Assembly: GCA_030062745.1 (NCBI GenBank)
Contig: CP099844.1
Coordinates: 22,196,596-22,260,595 of the forward strand
Direction: 5' to 3'
DNA: 64,000 nt
DNA from: Capitulum mitella
Taxonomy: Eukaryota > Arthropoda > Thecostraca > Pollicipedomorpha > Pollicipedidae
Shown: piece by piece, positions 12,694-25,000 of the stretch
How positions within the stretch are numbered: the stretch's first letter is position 1
How the letters are laid out: the number at the start of each line of letters is the position of its first letter
Notes under the pieces: generated by a model
Database searches by the model: none
Told to the model about the DNA's origin: nothing
The model's input: only the letters and a program-made list of their open reading frames with translations
Translations under genes and position numbers: made by a program

Positions 12694-13970
12694 CGAGGTG
12701 CTACCCAAAAGTTCCGGGAATTTGAATAGCGCCGGCGAACCGGACGCAGTACGGCCTTCCGCCACTAGGTGAAGCGAGCAATGCTCCTTGTTAATCAGTG
12801 TACCAGCGGTCGTCACGCGGAATTCACTTGTTGGTGAGTTACGCTCGTTTCTGCAACGTCTTGTTGAGGTCGTTCGGCGATTTTGCAATGATAGATCTCA
12901 CGGAGCAAAGAACTTGCATCAAGTTTTGCTTCAAGACCAAAAAGACGGGTGCAGAAACCCACCGAATGCTTAAGGAGGTCTTTGGTGATGATGCTATGTC
13001 CCAAAGCAGAACTTGTTGTGTTCAAGGAAGGACGAACGTCCATCGAGGACGATGAGCGTTCTGGACGACCATCGACGAGCAAAACACCAGAAAACGCCGC
13101 AAAAGTGTGCGAGTCTATCCTCGTAGATCGTGGCGAACTATCCATGGTGTTTGTGAGATCGCGGGGCTGTCGTACGGGAGCGTGCAACGCATTTTATCTG
13201 ACTCATCTGACACGAGACCCATTGCTGCAAAATTTGATTCGAGACTGCTGAACGACGACCAGAAAGCACATGGAGTGGCTGTTTGCACGGAGCTCAGAGA
13301 TCAAACCAGAGATGACCCCAACTTTCATCCCCAATGTCATTACTGGTGATGAATCATGGGTTTATGGTTATGGCCCTTTGACAAAGCGGAAGTCGTCGGT
13401 GGAAATCTCCAAATGCCGAGGCCAAAAAAGCGCAACAAGTTCGTGGCAACGTCAAGTCCGTGCTGATCGCGCTTTTCGATATCCAAGGCATTTTCCACGA
13501 GGAATTCCTCCCCCCAGGTCAAACTGTTAACGGAAAATTTTACTGTGAAATTTGAAATCGGCTCAGGGAGAGCATCCGCCGCGAACATCCAGAAAAGTGC
13601 GAGAACAACGACTGGTTTCTCCATCATGACAACGCGCCCGCCCACACATCACTTGTTCGGCAGTTCCTGGTCTACAAAAACACAGCGGTCATTCCCAGCC
13701 ACCCTATTCGCCTGACCTTGCCCCCTGTGACTTTCCTGTTCCCCAGATGAAACTCCGGCTGAAGGGGCGCCGTTTTGACACGAAAGAGGAGATCGAAAAA
13801 GAATCGCAGGAGGTGCTCAACACGGTCACACCTGAAGGCTTCCAAGGATGCATGGAATCGTGGAAAAACGTCGGGACCGCTGCACACACGCCCAAGAGAA
13901 GTTCTTAGCGGTGACGGTGGTGGCTTTTCCTGCAATGATCAAATTCCTGGTTCTTTTGGGTAGCACCTCG
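12694..13970 (+). mobile_element. Mariner (Tc1/mariner) DNA transposon, inactive copy
   Basis: The element is about 1277 bp, the usual mariner size. It is bounded by inverted repeats of about 30 bp: the left end starts CGAGGTGCTACCCAAAAG and the right end closes with CTTTTGGGTAGCACCTCG. A TA dinucleotide lies immediately outside each end (12692-12693 and 13971-13972), the expected target-site duplication. The inside carries a broken transposase on the plus strand. Both ends are well preserved, so the copy could in principle be mobilised by a transposase supplied elsewhere; that is inference. Confidence 0.93.
12888..13905 (+). pseudogene. Mariner transposase pseudogene
   Basis: Transposase relic reading left to right inside the mariner. 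Recognisable pieces are scattered over different frames: an N-terminal helix-turn-helix region from the ATG at 12888, a block with KEGRTSIEDDERSGRPS near 13025-13075, WRTIHGVCEIAGLSYGSVQ near 13128-13185, the first catalytic Asp in TGDESWVYGY near 13343-13372, the second in HHDNAPAHTS near 13622-13652, and the third in YSPDLAPCDF near 13706-13735. The codons for the catalytic D,D34D triad survive, but several frameshifts separate the blocks, so no continuous transposase can be made. This establishes the family and shows that the copy is dead. Confidence 0.9.
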
Positions 13971-14031
13971 TATATCGCAGAATGTCCCCGCTGGGCGACG
14001 ACATTATATAGATATAAAATCAATTCCTTTT

Positions 14032-14072
14032 CTCAGACCAAGTATCCAGTTTGGTTGGATACTTGGTCTGAG
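14032..14072. repeat. Perfect inverted repeat: 17-bp arms, 7-nt loop
   Basis: The arm CTCAGACCAAGTATCCA is followed by a 7-base loop (GTTTGGT) and its exact reverse complement. It lies 62 bp to the right of the mariner end, in a sequence of otherwise ordinary composition. It could be a cruciform, a templated-repair scar or the stem of a small hairpin RNA. The short stem argues against a standard microRNA precursor. Confidence 0.85.
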
Positions 14073-14739
14073 GCGCAGGAGAAAATTCTGAGCAGGACTA
14101 TGAAGGCGATGCAATGGCGAGTCCCTTCCGTAAGCCAGAAGTAATTCATTTATTCCGGACGGTTACTTGTCAGTCCAGTCAACCATGCTTCCAAATGACG
14201 AAAATTACCACTAACACGTCCCTCTGACATTCCAGACATTGCTCCCCCCTTCTAGACATAATTTTGCATTTCTCATGGTTTGAGAGGCCGAAAGGACAAC
14301 AGCTCACTCAACACAGCAATCCGACAGCCGTTTTTTTGTGTGCACATACCTGTTTCTCAGTACATTTCATCACGTATCAAACAAGAATGCTTGGCTAGAT
14401 TGCATTTAACCCAACATGCCAAGACATGCCATTTTCGTAAGCTGTCCTCGACTAAATATTCGCTGTGAAAGGCAATTTCCCCATTTCCCGGGCGATCAGA
14501 ATTCAAGTGACTGGGAAGCACCCGTCTGGCCGGGCGTCACTCATCCCCTCAAACCTGAATTCGTAGCAGCTACAGTCGCCCGTGGAACTAAGAGCAACGC
14601 GCCCTTGAGGGGTTCATCCTCCCCATGGTCTGGTACAGTGAAAAAGCAGCAGCGAGGCGGAGTCAGCCGTACCGGCCGGCTCCGGCTCTCCCGTTCGTAG
14701 GAGGCGTTCAGCAGGCCGGAAATGGCAGAAGGCGCACCA
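14073..14739. other. Unassigned DNA, no gene seen
   Basis: No motif, splice-bounded frame or repeat recognised. Confidence 0.5.
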
Positions 14740-14945
14740 GGACAGACCGGAGGTGTGGTCCGCGCCACCCGACACGGTACGGCAATGGTGGTCCGGACCG
14801 CCCGGCGCGGTCCGCCAGTGGTGGTCCGGACCGTCCGGCATGGCTCGGGCGTGGTTCGGACCGCTGGACGGGGTGTGGTCCCGGCCGCTGGACGAAGGTG
14901 TGGTCCGGGGTGTGGTCCGGACCGCTCGGCGCGGTCCGCGCGCTC
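14740..14945. repeat. GC-rich degenerate minisatellite (GTGGTCCGGACCG)
   Basis: Copies of (T)GGTCCGGACCGxxCGGCGCGG recur about every 30-35 bp across 14750-14940. The core TCCGGA is itself palindromic. Long overlapping open frames on both strands here (up to 161 codons, spanning 14541-15238) are the by-product of stop-poor GC-rich repeats. Confidence 0.7.
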
Positions 14946-16560
14946 GGCGGCCCCCGGCCCGGCGGCGCGGCCGTCCCCGGCGACTGACCGCATCTGACGG
15001 CGATCTGCCGTCTGACAGCCGCGGTCGGCCGCACCTGGCCGGCGATACGGTCGGCGGCCGGCTGCGAACCGGGCGCGGGGTCTCCGGGCGGCCGAGCCGG
15101 CCGACCCGGCCGCCGGCTCATCTGCATCGAACGGCCGCGATCAGATCGCGCGCGCCGCCGCCGCGAACGCTCCCCCACTGGCGCATGTTGCGTTCAGCAC
15201 GGGCCGACCTTCCCGGAAAGCCACCGCCGCCGGTCTGATGACACAGGGTGCACACGTGCGTGCGGCGGCCGCGCCGCGACCAGCGCCGATAAGGACGACT
15301 CCCAGCCGGCTGCACCTCGCCTACGGACCGGCCGTCAGGCGGAGCGTCCGCCGATCCCCGCGCTCTTTAAACGTCCGTCAGCAGATCCAAGACAGACCGT
15401 CGCCGACCGGCCGCCGTTGCGACACGCCAACACAAACAGCGCCGACGGCTGGTCGGAGCGTCCGAGCAGCGCGCGGGCAGGTGGTCGGGCCCGGCTGACG
15501 GGGCCGCGGACAGGACGCGGCATCTGTCCCGCGCGGACCGGGTCATGGGCTTCCAGAATGATGCAAAACAAATTGCGATGTCGACGACGGGCGACTTCGG
15601 GCTGTTTGGAGACGCCGGTCACGCGCGTTCAGAAGTGGGTAACGACGATCCAGGCCATCTCGTGCAGCATCCATCACACAACGTACGGTCCGGGATCGTG
15701 TATTGGTGATCCGCGTAACAGACACGTTCAAATCCAGCCACGGATAAAAGTACATAACCTAGACTTTCAACATGATCTAAATCAGGCACGATCAGCTAAA
15801 ACGAGTCAGCACGGCAGGCAGCGGCCCATCAAAACAGTCGGCGGCTCGCGAAAGAAAAATTTGTACGGATCGCGGAATCTCCGTTCGAGCACTTCGAATC
15901 AAGGACGTCGCAATCGGAGCCTTGAAGCTGGACACAGCTGCTCCACCAGAGGCAGATCAACGCAGCCCAACAAATCAACAGGTGTTAATATCTCGACACA
16001 GACTCTTGCCAAGACCTGGGAGCTCACCTACACGGCGTATAACTGTTCATAACACACATAACCCCATTTGTCAAACTACGACCAAACGTCATCGATCCAC
16101 CACCACACAAACACGAATAAATATACACTCCAGGTGACGTGGAGTAATTTTCAAGCTTCAGCACCCACGTTGATCAGCTGCATGGTGCACAGATTTTCCT
16201 TGCCCAGCTTGCAATAAGAAAGAACACGATTCCAGTAAAACCAAAACCGTGTTCGAAACAGTGTGCACACCGCAAGTCGGAATGGTTCCTATCGCGGCCA
16301 CCAATACACCAATATCCGATTACACAAGCAAATCTTTCTACCTGGAGGCTCTACCGCCGGCGCCGACGGTCAGTTTCCGCGACAGCGAAGAGGGATAACT
16401 TGAAGGGTGTGTCCGTGAACAGGAAGGAGGCGGGGGGGGGGGGCGCAGGTCCGCCCGAAACTCGGACGTCAGTCGGCTCAGCCTGGCGAATGACGCAACA
16501 CGGGCAGCGCTGCACAGTGATATTGTCTGAGGAAATAAACCACCCACTCAGACGACGGGC
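14946..16560. other. GC- and CpG-rich segment followed by unassigned DNA
   Basis: 14950-15560 is extremely CpG-rich and open in nearly all frames; no protein motif is visible. Composition changes to near-neutral around 15560-15700. A 211-codon plus-strand frame (15417-16052) crosses that boundary without any recognisable domain. Confidence 0.5.
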
Positions 16561-16564
16561 GGCC

Positions 16565-16832
16565 ATGTGAGACACCGGACCACCGTCAGAGGGACTGAAC
16601 CGTCGTGTGATACCGCACCGAGATCTCTGAGACACCGGACCACCGTCAGAGGGGATGGACCGACGTCTGAGACACCGGACCACCGTCTGAGACACCGGAC
16701 CGACGTCTGAGACACCGGACCACCGTCTGAGACACCGGACCGACGTCTGAGACACTGGACCGCCGCCTGAGACACCGGACCGACATCTGAGACACCGGAC
16801 CACCGTGTGAGACACCGGACCGACATCTGAGG
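16565..16832. repeat. 20-bp minisatellite with 40-bp higher-order alternation
   Basis: About 13 units of GACACCGGACCxxCGTCTGA. From about 16630 two variants alternate regularly, CACCGT and CGACGT, so the true repeating unit is 40 bp. The first units are diverged; the central ones are nearly identical. Because 20 is not a multiple of 3, the translation repeats every 20 residues in all frames, giving spurious minus-strand open frames of up to 154 codons. No spacer-like variation is present, so this is not a CRISPR array. It ends about 1.1 kb beyond the stop codon of the phosphatase gene. Confidence 0.92.
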
Positions 16833-17940
16833 AGCCTGCAGCGTCGGCCAGCTCCGCCAGGACGCGACTGACGGTCGCGGACGAACGTCAGAATGAGAAA
16901 CAGCGCAGCGGAAACGTCTGCCGCGACGACTCCGACCGCGGCAACAGCGTCCGCTCCCGGGCCGGCACGAGACGCGGCGCCGGGCGGCCGCTGCAGCTTA
17001 GCACAGGGCACGTTTGCACCGTTCCAGTGGTTCACCGAGCCAGAAACCTTTGCAGTCCGGCGGGCGCGAGACACACTGGAGGCTGGTCGGATCTCGTGGT
17101 TCCTGCAGGGACGCCTGGGCGCGCTTGCTTGTCAACGCGGCGAGCACGGCAGATAAATCAGCCACAACCGCCACTGCAATCCCGACAGCCGACAAAACCG
17201 CCAGACCGTACAAAGTGATAAGGCAGATTAGTGCGGCATGAAAATGCTACAGTCGGTTCGTAATAATCGGACTCTACTTTCAAGGCTATCTTGGCCATCG
17301 AGCCACCCAAACAACGTCATTAGCTATTCGTGCATCATGACTAGATTCGCTAAGTTCTCAGGTAAAAAAAACTGCAAGGGCGAAGAGGACACAGCCAAAA
17401 TCACCCACTAAGTACCGGTCATAATTCTCCAGTTCGCTCTGGTAACTGATTCGATCGATCCTAAAGCCCACCAGGGGGCGCTTATCGTCAACAAATGGTT
17501 ACAACCGCCCTCGCACACGCGTCACATGGCCACACGCTCTTGGCGGTACGAGGAAGCCCTGACGACACTGAAACTGCGTGGATTAAGGCACGGAAGCCTG
17601 GCCTCTTGTTAGCATACAAACGACACACGAGCACGACACCCTAGTTGCAAAGAAGAACACCATGCTCTCCACATCGATCACAGAGAGGCTTCGTGTTCTG
17701 CAGCAAGTCACGCCATTTTCCAACTGATGTTAAAGCGGTAGTAAAGACTTTCGCTGTCATACTTCTTAGTGGTACTGGTTCCCACCAAAGGCTTCTTAAA
17801 ATCCGGACAGATGAAGCCATGTTGCGCGAACCAACATTAGCTGCGCTTCGGCCTGCTCGCGAATGGGGCCATAAACGTATGAGCGGTGGCTATCATGATT
17901 ACAAGGGCGAGCAGCATTCTGGGTCCTTCTGAGCCCCGCA
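16833..17940. other. Downstream flank of the phosphatase gene, one weak minus-strand frame
   Basis: A minus-strand open frame (17233 down to 16998) begins after a possible acceptor CTGTAG. It reads a long hydrophobic stretch and then a segment with four Cys (spacing C-x6-C-x11-C-x4-C). It has no ATG, so it could only be an internal exon or a chance frame; I do not recognise it. The remainder has no gene. I could not find an AATAAA or ATTAAA signal for the minus-strand gene within about 700 bp of its stop. Confidence 0.35.
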
Positions 17941-18269
17941 CTAGTTCAGCGGAGAGCGCTCCTCCTGTGAACATTCCGCCCCCGGTAGAGGACGATCTTC
18001 CACTGCATGCGCCCCTCTCGGAGGAGGAAGGCCATCCGGCGACTCCAACGTTTCAAGAACGGCATCTTCCGCCCGGATGTCCGCCGCTTCTACAAGAGGA
18101 TGCTCCTCTCGCGTGCCCTCCGCTTCCAGCAATGGACGACGCTCCTCGACGGCACCCGCGCCGCCGGCGGCGGCCCGCCGCAGCGAGTGGCTGTACTGGA
18201 CCGAAAACGGCTCGCTGACGCCGTACACGCCGCGGCCGTTCCGACCAAAGTACAGCAGCACGTAGGTGC
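17941..18269 (-). CDS. Phosphatase coding exon 10 (SKICH end and tail, stop)
   Basis: 329 bp, aa 397-505, acceptor GTTGCAG. It begins TYVLLYFGRNGRGVYGVSEP, the final SKICH strands (family pattern LxYxS...VxGxSxPF), then runs into an 85-residue tail rich in Glu, Ala and Pro with no recognised domain, and stops at TAG (17941-17943). The tail is longer than in vertebrate INPP5K. Confidence 0.88.
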
Positions 18270-20976
18270 CTGCAACAGTCGGAGACACCGGGACAGTGAA
18301 GAGACTGAACGGCCGGCGAGCCTCGTCCACACCTCGTTCGCCGTTGCCCGCCTGCCCTAGCCAAACCCACGGCACGTGAGGAGAGAATGGTCAGGGCGTA
18401 AGAGTGTCCGCAGGACTCCTCGCCTCGACGTGGATCTCTCCGGAGCACAATAACTCGCGTGATTAGCACTAGAATATTACCGTTACTAAATACGCCGAAC
18501 ACGGTGCAGCCAACCAGTCGCCCACGCACGAATCGGCAGAGGCCGCCTACAGTCCGGAGAAATGGCCGCAGCGTGCAGGCGCACCAGGTTCATCAGAAGC
18601 GAGGGCGGACCAGTGGGGAGAAGGGATCAGCCGCGCGCCGCTGTCGCGCGGCACAGTCCAAATAGGACAAAATACAGATTACACCACGGAATGCCAACAG
18701 AGGAAGGATGAGCAGCGGCGGGCGCCACCACTGAGCGACGTCAGAAGACGGAAGTGAAAGCTCAGCACCCTTCTGCTGGTATTCCGGCAGAAGGCGGTGA
18801 TGAGGGGACAATCGACAAGCGCACCAGGGGACGGTGGTGGAGGGAGGATGGTGAAGGGCGGACCGCCCGCGTCTCGGCCGCTCCCTTGGAGGACGCCAAG
18901 ACCGGCCGTTGTTGCAAAGCTCGTCAGACGTGGAGCCTGACCGGAAAGCGGGAGGGCCGCGGGCGGTCGCCAGAGGCAGAGACCGGCTCGGGGACGGGCA
19001 GGAAGACGGGCAGGAGGACCGGCTGGCGGACGGGCGGGCGGCCAGGCCGCCGGGTCCGCGCTTGGCGTCAGCGGCCGGCCCAATTGGCCAGATCGGACCG
19101 AGCGCCGCCGATCGGCCGGCACGGAACCGCCCAGCACGGCCCGGCCCGCCGACCGCAATCTCCTTACGGCCGGCAGGACCGACCGCGCAACAGGCCGGCG
19201 AGGCCACGGCCGGGCCCGCCGCCGCTCAGCCGGCGCTACAAACTAGCGGCAGCAACAGCGGCAGCAGCGGCCAGTCTGAGAGCCGCAGAAGCCGACCGAC
19301 CAGCGCTGGCTCCAGCGGCGCGTCAACACTCACCACGCTCAGAGGCTGCGTGATGTGATATCACTGTGATGGTCTTGCTATTTCAACACACAGCGCTGCT
19401 AAAATAACAGCAAAATGATGGGAAGCAATCCCAGCACTTCCACTCCGAGAGTATTAACCAACCAACGCAGCTACGTTTTGCGGAAATCGAGCTCGTGGTT
19501 GCCAACCAATGCCTCGCCTTACGACAACCGTTGCTCCTGCCCCATAATCGCAATTTCAAAACAGCTCTTTTTGGCAAAATTCGCGCCAATAAGAGAGTCT
19601 GTCATAAACGGTACCCGAACCGTGATTACCCCGTCCCTCGCTCTGAGAGCTACGGACCAACCGCCCACGCTCGAGGACAGCGCCTCCTCCTCGGCGCGGC
19701 GTCCTCCTCACCTGGCATGGTGACGCTGTCCTCCGGGAAGACAGCCACGTAGTGGTCCGAGTTGGGCGAGGACGTGGTGCGCGGCGCCCAGATGTACGAG
19801 ACGTACTCGTCCAGGCTGGCGAAGTCGGCCTGCGGGGGAGACGCACCGGTCAGCGCCGGCCGGTACGGCACGCCAGAGCTCGCAGTGACGCAGCAGGGAC
19901 GTGGCACGGCCCAGAGCTCGGAGCGGCCAGGCGGGACGGGGCACGTTATATAACGTGTACGTTATATACGTCGCGTTGCTATACGTTATACAAATGCAGT
20001 GCAATGCCATATAAAATATCAATACCGTACCGTGTCCCCGCTCGGAGCCGCGATATTATACCATGTTCGGATGCGGAGCTGCGATACCATACTGGACCCG
20101 GACACGGAGCTATGCATTTGTATTTGTGATTGTGTTACGTTCCTAGGGTTATCCACCGTTGTAATGGCTATGAAGCTCCGTGTCACATGGTCAAGCAAGA
20201 GACTTGGACACAAAGCTGTGATATTATACCAGGTCCACGTATGAAAATGGACACCGCAAATGGTCCGAACATGGGACTGGTACACCTCAACACCACAGCA
20301 GGTCCGCCCACCGGACCGGGACACCATGTCATGTCCAGACACAGCGCTGCAAGGCAATAATGGATCGGGAAACGGCGCTGGGATACCACAAGTCCGGACG
20401 CGCAGGCGGAACAGCATACCGACCCGGATATGTATCTGAGATATCATACCGGGTCCGGACACGGAGCAGGGATACCATACCGGGCCAGAACAAGGTGATG
20501 GGTTCTGGTGTTGGTATAATTCTCACAGATAACAGCCGTACGAGGAAATTTCCCTTCGATCCTGGCGGACGACAATTCGTAACGCTACAAGACAAGAGGA
20601 CAGATCGCTTTCAGATTAAAGCGATGTTGCTATGCATGGACATCATAAACACGTAAAAACACTTTGACATTTCGGCATCGTAAGAGCAAAACCGGGTTTT
20701 TTGCTCCTGCTTTGATGTGAGGTGGCGTTAATTCTCCGAAGGTGAGCAGGTTTCGGCCGACGCCAGGGTGGAACAGCTCGCTTCCCCAGAGTGCAGTCGC
20801 ATTCCTTCCTCCTTCTGCGCTGACCAATACCAGTCGTACCCTATGAACCGGTGGATGCCGCAATGCACACTAATATGCGTCAAAGAATCTGACCGCAGCT
20901 AAGTCTCGCATCAGTCCAAAGCAACCACAGATAGCTCACGGATCACTGCTGTAATCGGGTTTCCCGGTAGTTATCA

Positions 20977-21034
<58 letters not shown>

Positions 21035-21972
21035 CCAGCCTCTTCGCGGCTTCATCTATTTTGATTATTAGGTCATTTTCACCTTTCATTAGGAGGCAAA
21101 TGTTTTCAATATGTTTACAAAACTCACTGCATTATATTTCCTAGGTATGTATATTACTGATGCTCGGGATATCTACGGCCATTTTTAAAGTGACTGGGGT
21201 TTTCCGATATTTCATATATAAAGACTGCATGGGAATGAATTCGTACCATGCGGTCACACATTCCATCACTGTCAGTTGCGTGATGTCTGCTCTTACTCAT
21301 ACGTAGAGCTACACATCACATGAGGTGTAAGTGTTTGTTAAGGGCAGATCTTCAGTCCTGAATTAGGAATGCGTCCTGAGTGTTGTGAATTTTGCGTAAG
21401 TTCGAGAGTATCATTTTGCGATAATGCATTTGCAGGAAGCGCAGGTTGGGTGCTCCTTCCTTCAGACGCATTGTGTGGCGCCTTGAGACGGTAATGGTTG
21501 TCAGGTCATGCCAGTGTAGTCTCCACTGTGACAAAACTGGCAGTCTTCGTATAGACAACTGAACTGGTAGACTACATTGGTATGCTGTAGTGTATGTGGA
21601 CTGCCAGGGGCTGCCATGGAATGTTTACGTTGTGCGACATGTTACCAGGATCAACACACTGACTTTTTCTTTTCGTTCCGTCTCAGTGAGAGAAAGAAAA
21701 CTTTTAATCAGAAGACCCTCAAATCATAGCACATAATTTATTAAGTGTATGTAATTTAAAACTTGAACCGACTGACCTCGCTAAAATGAACATTGTCTGA
21801 AAATGTCTGAAGGTAAACGAAACGGTACATCACGAATGCATTTAAATGAATGCCATTGGTGATTTAATGCGTGCCCTGAACGAGCCTATCAAACGAAATA
21901 TCTGAAGTCAAGAATGAAACCAGATGTTACTTAAGCTATTTATACATACATACTAAAGATGAGGCCATCTTT

Positions 21973-22033
<61 letters not shown>

Positions 22034-25000
22034 AATATAAAACTTTCTAAGCTGGGTTTTAATAACGTCATGAATATATGAGAATACTGTTGAAGCCAGA
22101 AGCAGGGCGCCATCAGGTCTCGGACGTACAAAACCACCGTTGAGGAGTCTCAGGCTTTGGGTGTCTTCCCTGCAATGACATGGGATCCGACGAGAAAACG
22201 CTCTTCTGGCATTCAAACACCAAAAAGGCCAACCCACCAAATATCGACCGCAAGCAAGCCTGGCAAACCAAAAGATGATCCGCTGGCACATTGTCTAACG
22301 AACGAGGAATTTTCGCCGTGGATAATGACGTATGGTGATCACAATGAGCCTCTAAAAGACGACCCTTCAAAATGCGCTATCTGAAAACAACTCTTCTGCT
22401 GCTCTGTGGCAACATGCTGGGGTCACACCAAGCGTGTGGTAAGGATGCTCCCAAGGAGAAGGTGTTGTCTGATCCGAAACAAATGGGTTGCCCAGACCGA
22501 AAGACTGCCATGACTTGGCCTTGACGGCAGAAACAAGATCCCGGATTCCACGATAGCATCCGGTTCGAAGCCTGCCGAAAATTAATCCAGTTCTGGGTTC
22601 ACTTGCGTGGCGGGATCAGGTTCAAAAAACACTGCTCCCTGCGGACCCTGACCCCAAAACCGTCCAGCAGAGCGTCCAGACCAACTCACAAAACGGCGCG
22701 CGGTCTCCGAGCTGGGCGCCCTTCGGGGGCTGCTGACACCACCTGCAGAGAACGTGCCGTCTGATGGCAATCGGCCCCGACTATCGACTTCTTTCCGCTA
22801 ATCCCTGCACCCAGGTGCGGTCCAGCGGGCCAGTCATCACAACACCGCCGACACATTCCCGGCGGCGGGCTATCCCGACCCGGAGACAGGCCAAAACGGC
22901 GCGGTACACAGAACCGCTCCGAACACCTGCAGACGGAGGCATTCCCGGCAATCTCTGCCGGCTCTCTTCTGGTAGCCGGCATATTCTTTTCTGTTCGGTG
23001 TTGCCGGTCTGAAGGCCACTGAAGGCTAACTGTGGCGTACCGTGCATGCTGGACGGGATGCCGTGTTTTCTATGTTGCCGTGCTATCTCTTCAGCCGCCA
23101 CCAGTAATCAGTTGCAACAGGCAATATCTCGGCTTGGCAATAAGGTCATGTTTCCATACCTTTTCATCAGCTTTTGGGAAACTGGCGGCCGGAAAGTACC
23201 TGCAGCACGCGCTCCGCAACAATTAGCTTCCATTGCTATTCATCTTGTACAATGTGGCGATACAACCACAGGCAAAAAGGGAGGTTAATGGTTAAAAACA
23301 TTGCAAAATTTACCCGCAAACGGAAAATCATCACAGTTGATGATGTTTGGAAGACATTCCATACACGTCATAAAGCAGGCAGTCGCATTTCCCGTCCCAT
23401 TTAGCAAGCCTCAGAGTGCGTGTGAGGGGAAAGCCGGATTGCGTTCCTTGTGAGGCATTACATAAAGCGCGTGCATTCAAACGACATTTTTCATTCTTGC
23501 GTCACGCATAAAAAAAGGTTATGATGGAGCGAACACATTCATACACTGACAAAAATGCACCGCACAGCCAGAGACGAAAAGTGGCTCTTCAACGTCGACT
23601 CAGATAGCCGGACGCAGCTATTCTCCAATGCCGAAGGCAAGTCGCCAAAGGCTCGTGCTACGCTGGCGAATGTGGAAACGGTAGTGACAGGGTAGAATGG
23701 CACAGTAACAGGACGATCGGTACACTGCGCGGTATGAGGTTTTTGAGAAATGAAACAAACGGTACATCGTGCGACACCTGGATACGAGATCGATCACAGC
23801 ACCATGGACATGATCCCGCCGCAACTCGGGCGTATAAATGCAAATGTGTCTCAGTACGGGCAACGGATACAGACATGCTAGCACACACCGAACTGGGATG
23901 ACTGATGTGAGAAATCACTAAAGCATTAAGAAATCACTAAAGCACTAAAGCATTGACAAAGACAGGCAACCCATCCCTTTCCATGCACTATCTGGCACGG
24001 TTTAATAGCGGCAATGACATGCAATTCAACTGGCGGTGGCAGGCTGCACACCGAAAATGATCACCTGTGTACTGGAGACATTAAGATTCATCTAATTTTG
24101 AGAAAAACCCGACTGTTAACACTCGCACGGGTGGTCCCGTCAATTATCACGTGCTCGGATGGGGGGCATTTGATCAATTTGACACCCGTAAGATCAAAAG
24201 ACCAACGAGGCTAGAGCGACCAAATTTGCAGGGCTGATGAAGCCCTACACGAACTCTCTTGCAGAAACGTTTGATGCTTCTAGAGCGTGACCTTCAAGGT
24301 CGAGTGATGTCAAAGAGGGTCAAATTCGATGCGACTCGTCAGACTTTTGCTAGTACCGCGAAAACTGTTAGTCACAGCGCTAAAATGGATAAATCCATTT
24401 TTGTAGGGCACAAAAACTACACTGAACGCACATAATTTGGGATGCTTGGCTCAGCACTTGTGCTTTAATTAGTACTTCAGCTTAATATCAGCCATACGGC
24501 TAAAATTTCATGACGTGTCATATGGCTTGTTTTATGTGTCATATGACTTATTTTATAATCTTTCAGGGTAGATTTTAGCGTTGAACTCGAATCTGGCAAC
24601 CACAACTACCTTACAAGTCACATCTCGACCACAAGGTTGCACAAGATTATATGAGGTCAACCTAGGTCGCTGGCCTAAAGTGAATTCAAAAAGCGAAAAT
24701 CACGAAGATGTGCTCCACAGAACCAGTTACCGCCAGCCAGTACAATTCCATCGCTAAATCGAGTATTTAGCACTGGTAAATACAAACTTCATTGAGTCCT
24801 CCAACTTCCTCAGAACAGTACGCGGGCATGTCACGGAATGCTAGAACGTGACATCTACTTTCCACAACAAAATTACCTACGTAATTTTGGGCACTAAATT
24901 CGAAACCAGTGGAAAAAAAAACATGTCAGAACGCAAGGTTTTGCAGAAAAAGGTGTACCAAAGTCAAAAACGTTCATCTTACGCCAGTGACCTTAGATGA

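Noticed and set aside
14541..15498. Long overlapping open frames (up to 161 codons) on both strands
   Set aside because: The region is GC-rich and repetitive; frames are open on all sides with Arg/Pro/Gly-dominated translations and no domain.
16565..16832. Regular repeats resembling a CRISPR array
   Set aside because: There are no unique spacers; it is a head-to-tail 20/40-bp minisatellite in a eukaryotic genome.
18593..19353. Opposing open frames of 199 and 204 codons
   Set aside because: They lie inside intron 9 of the phosphatase gene, are compositionally driven, and have no splice-bounded or domain support.
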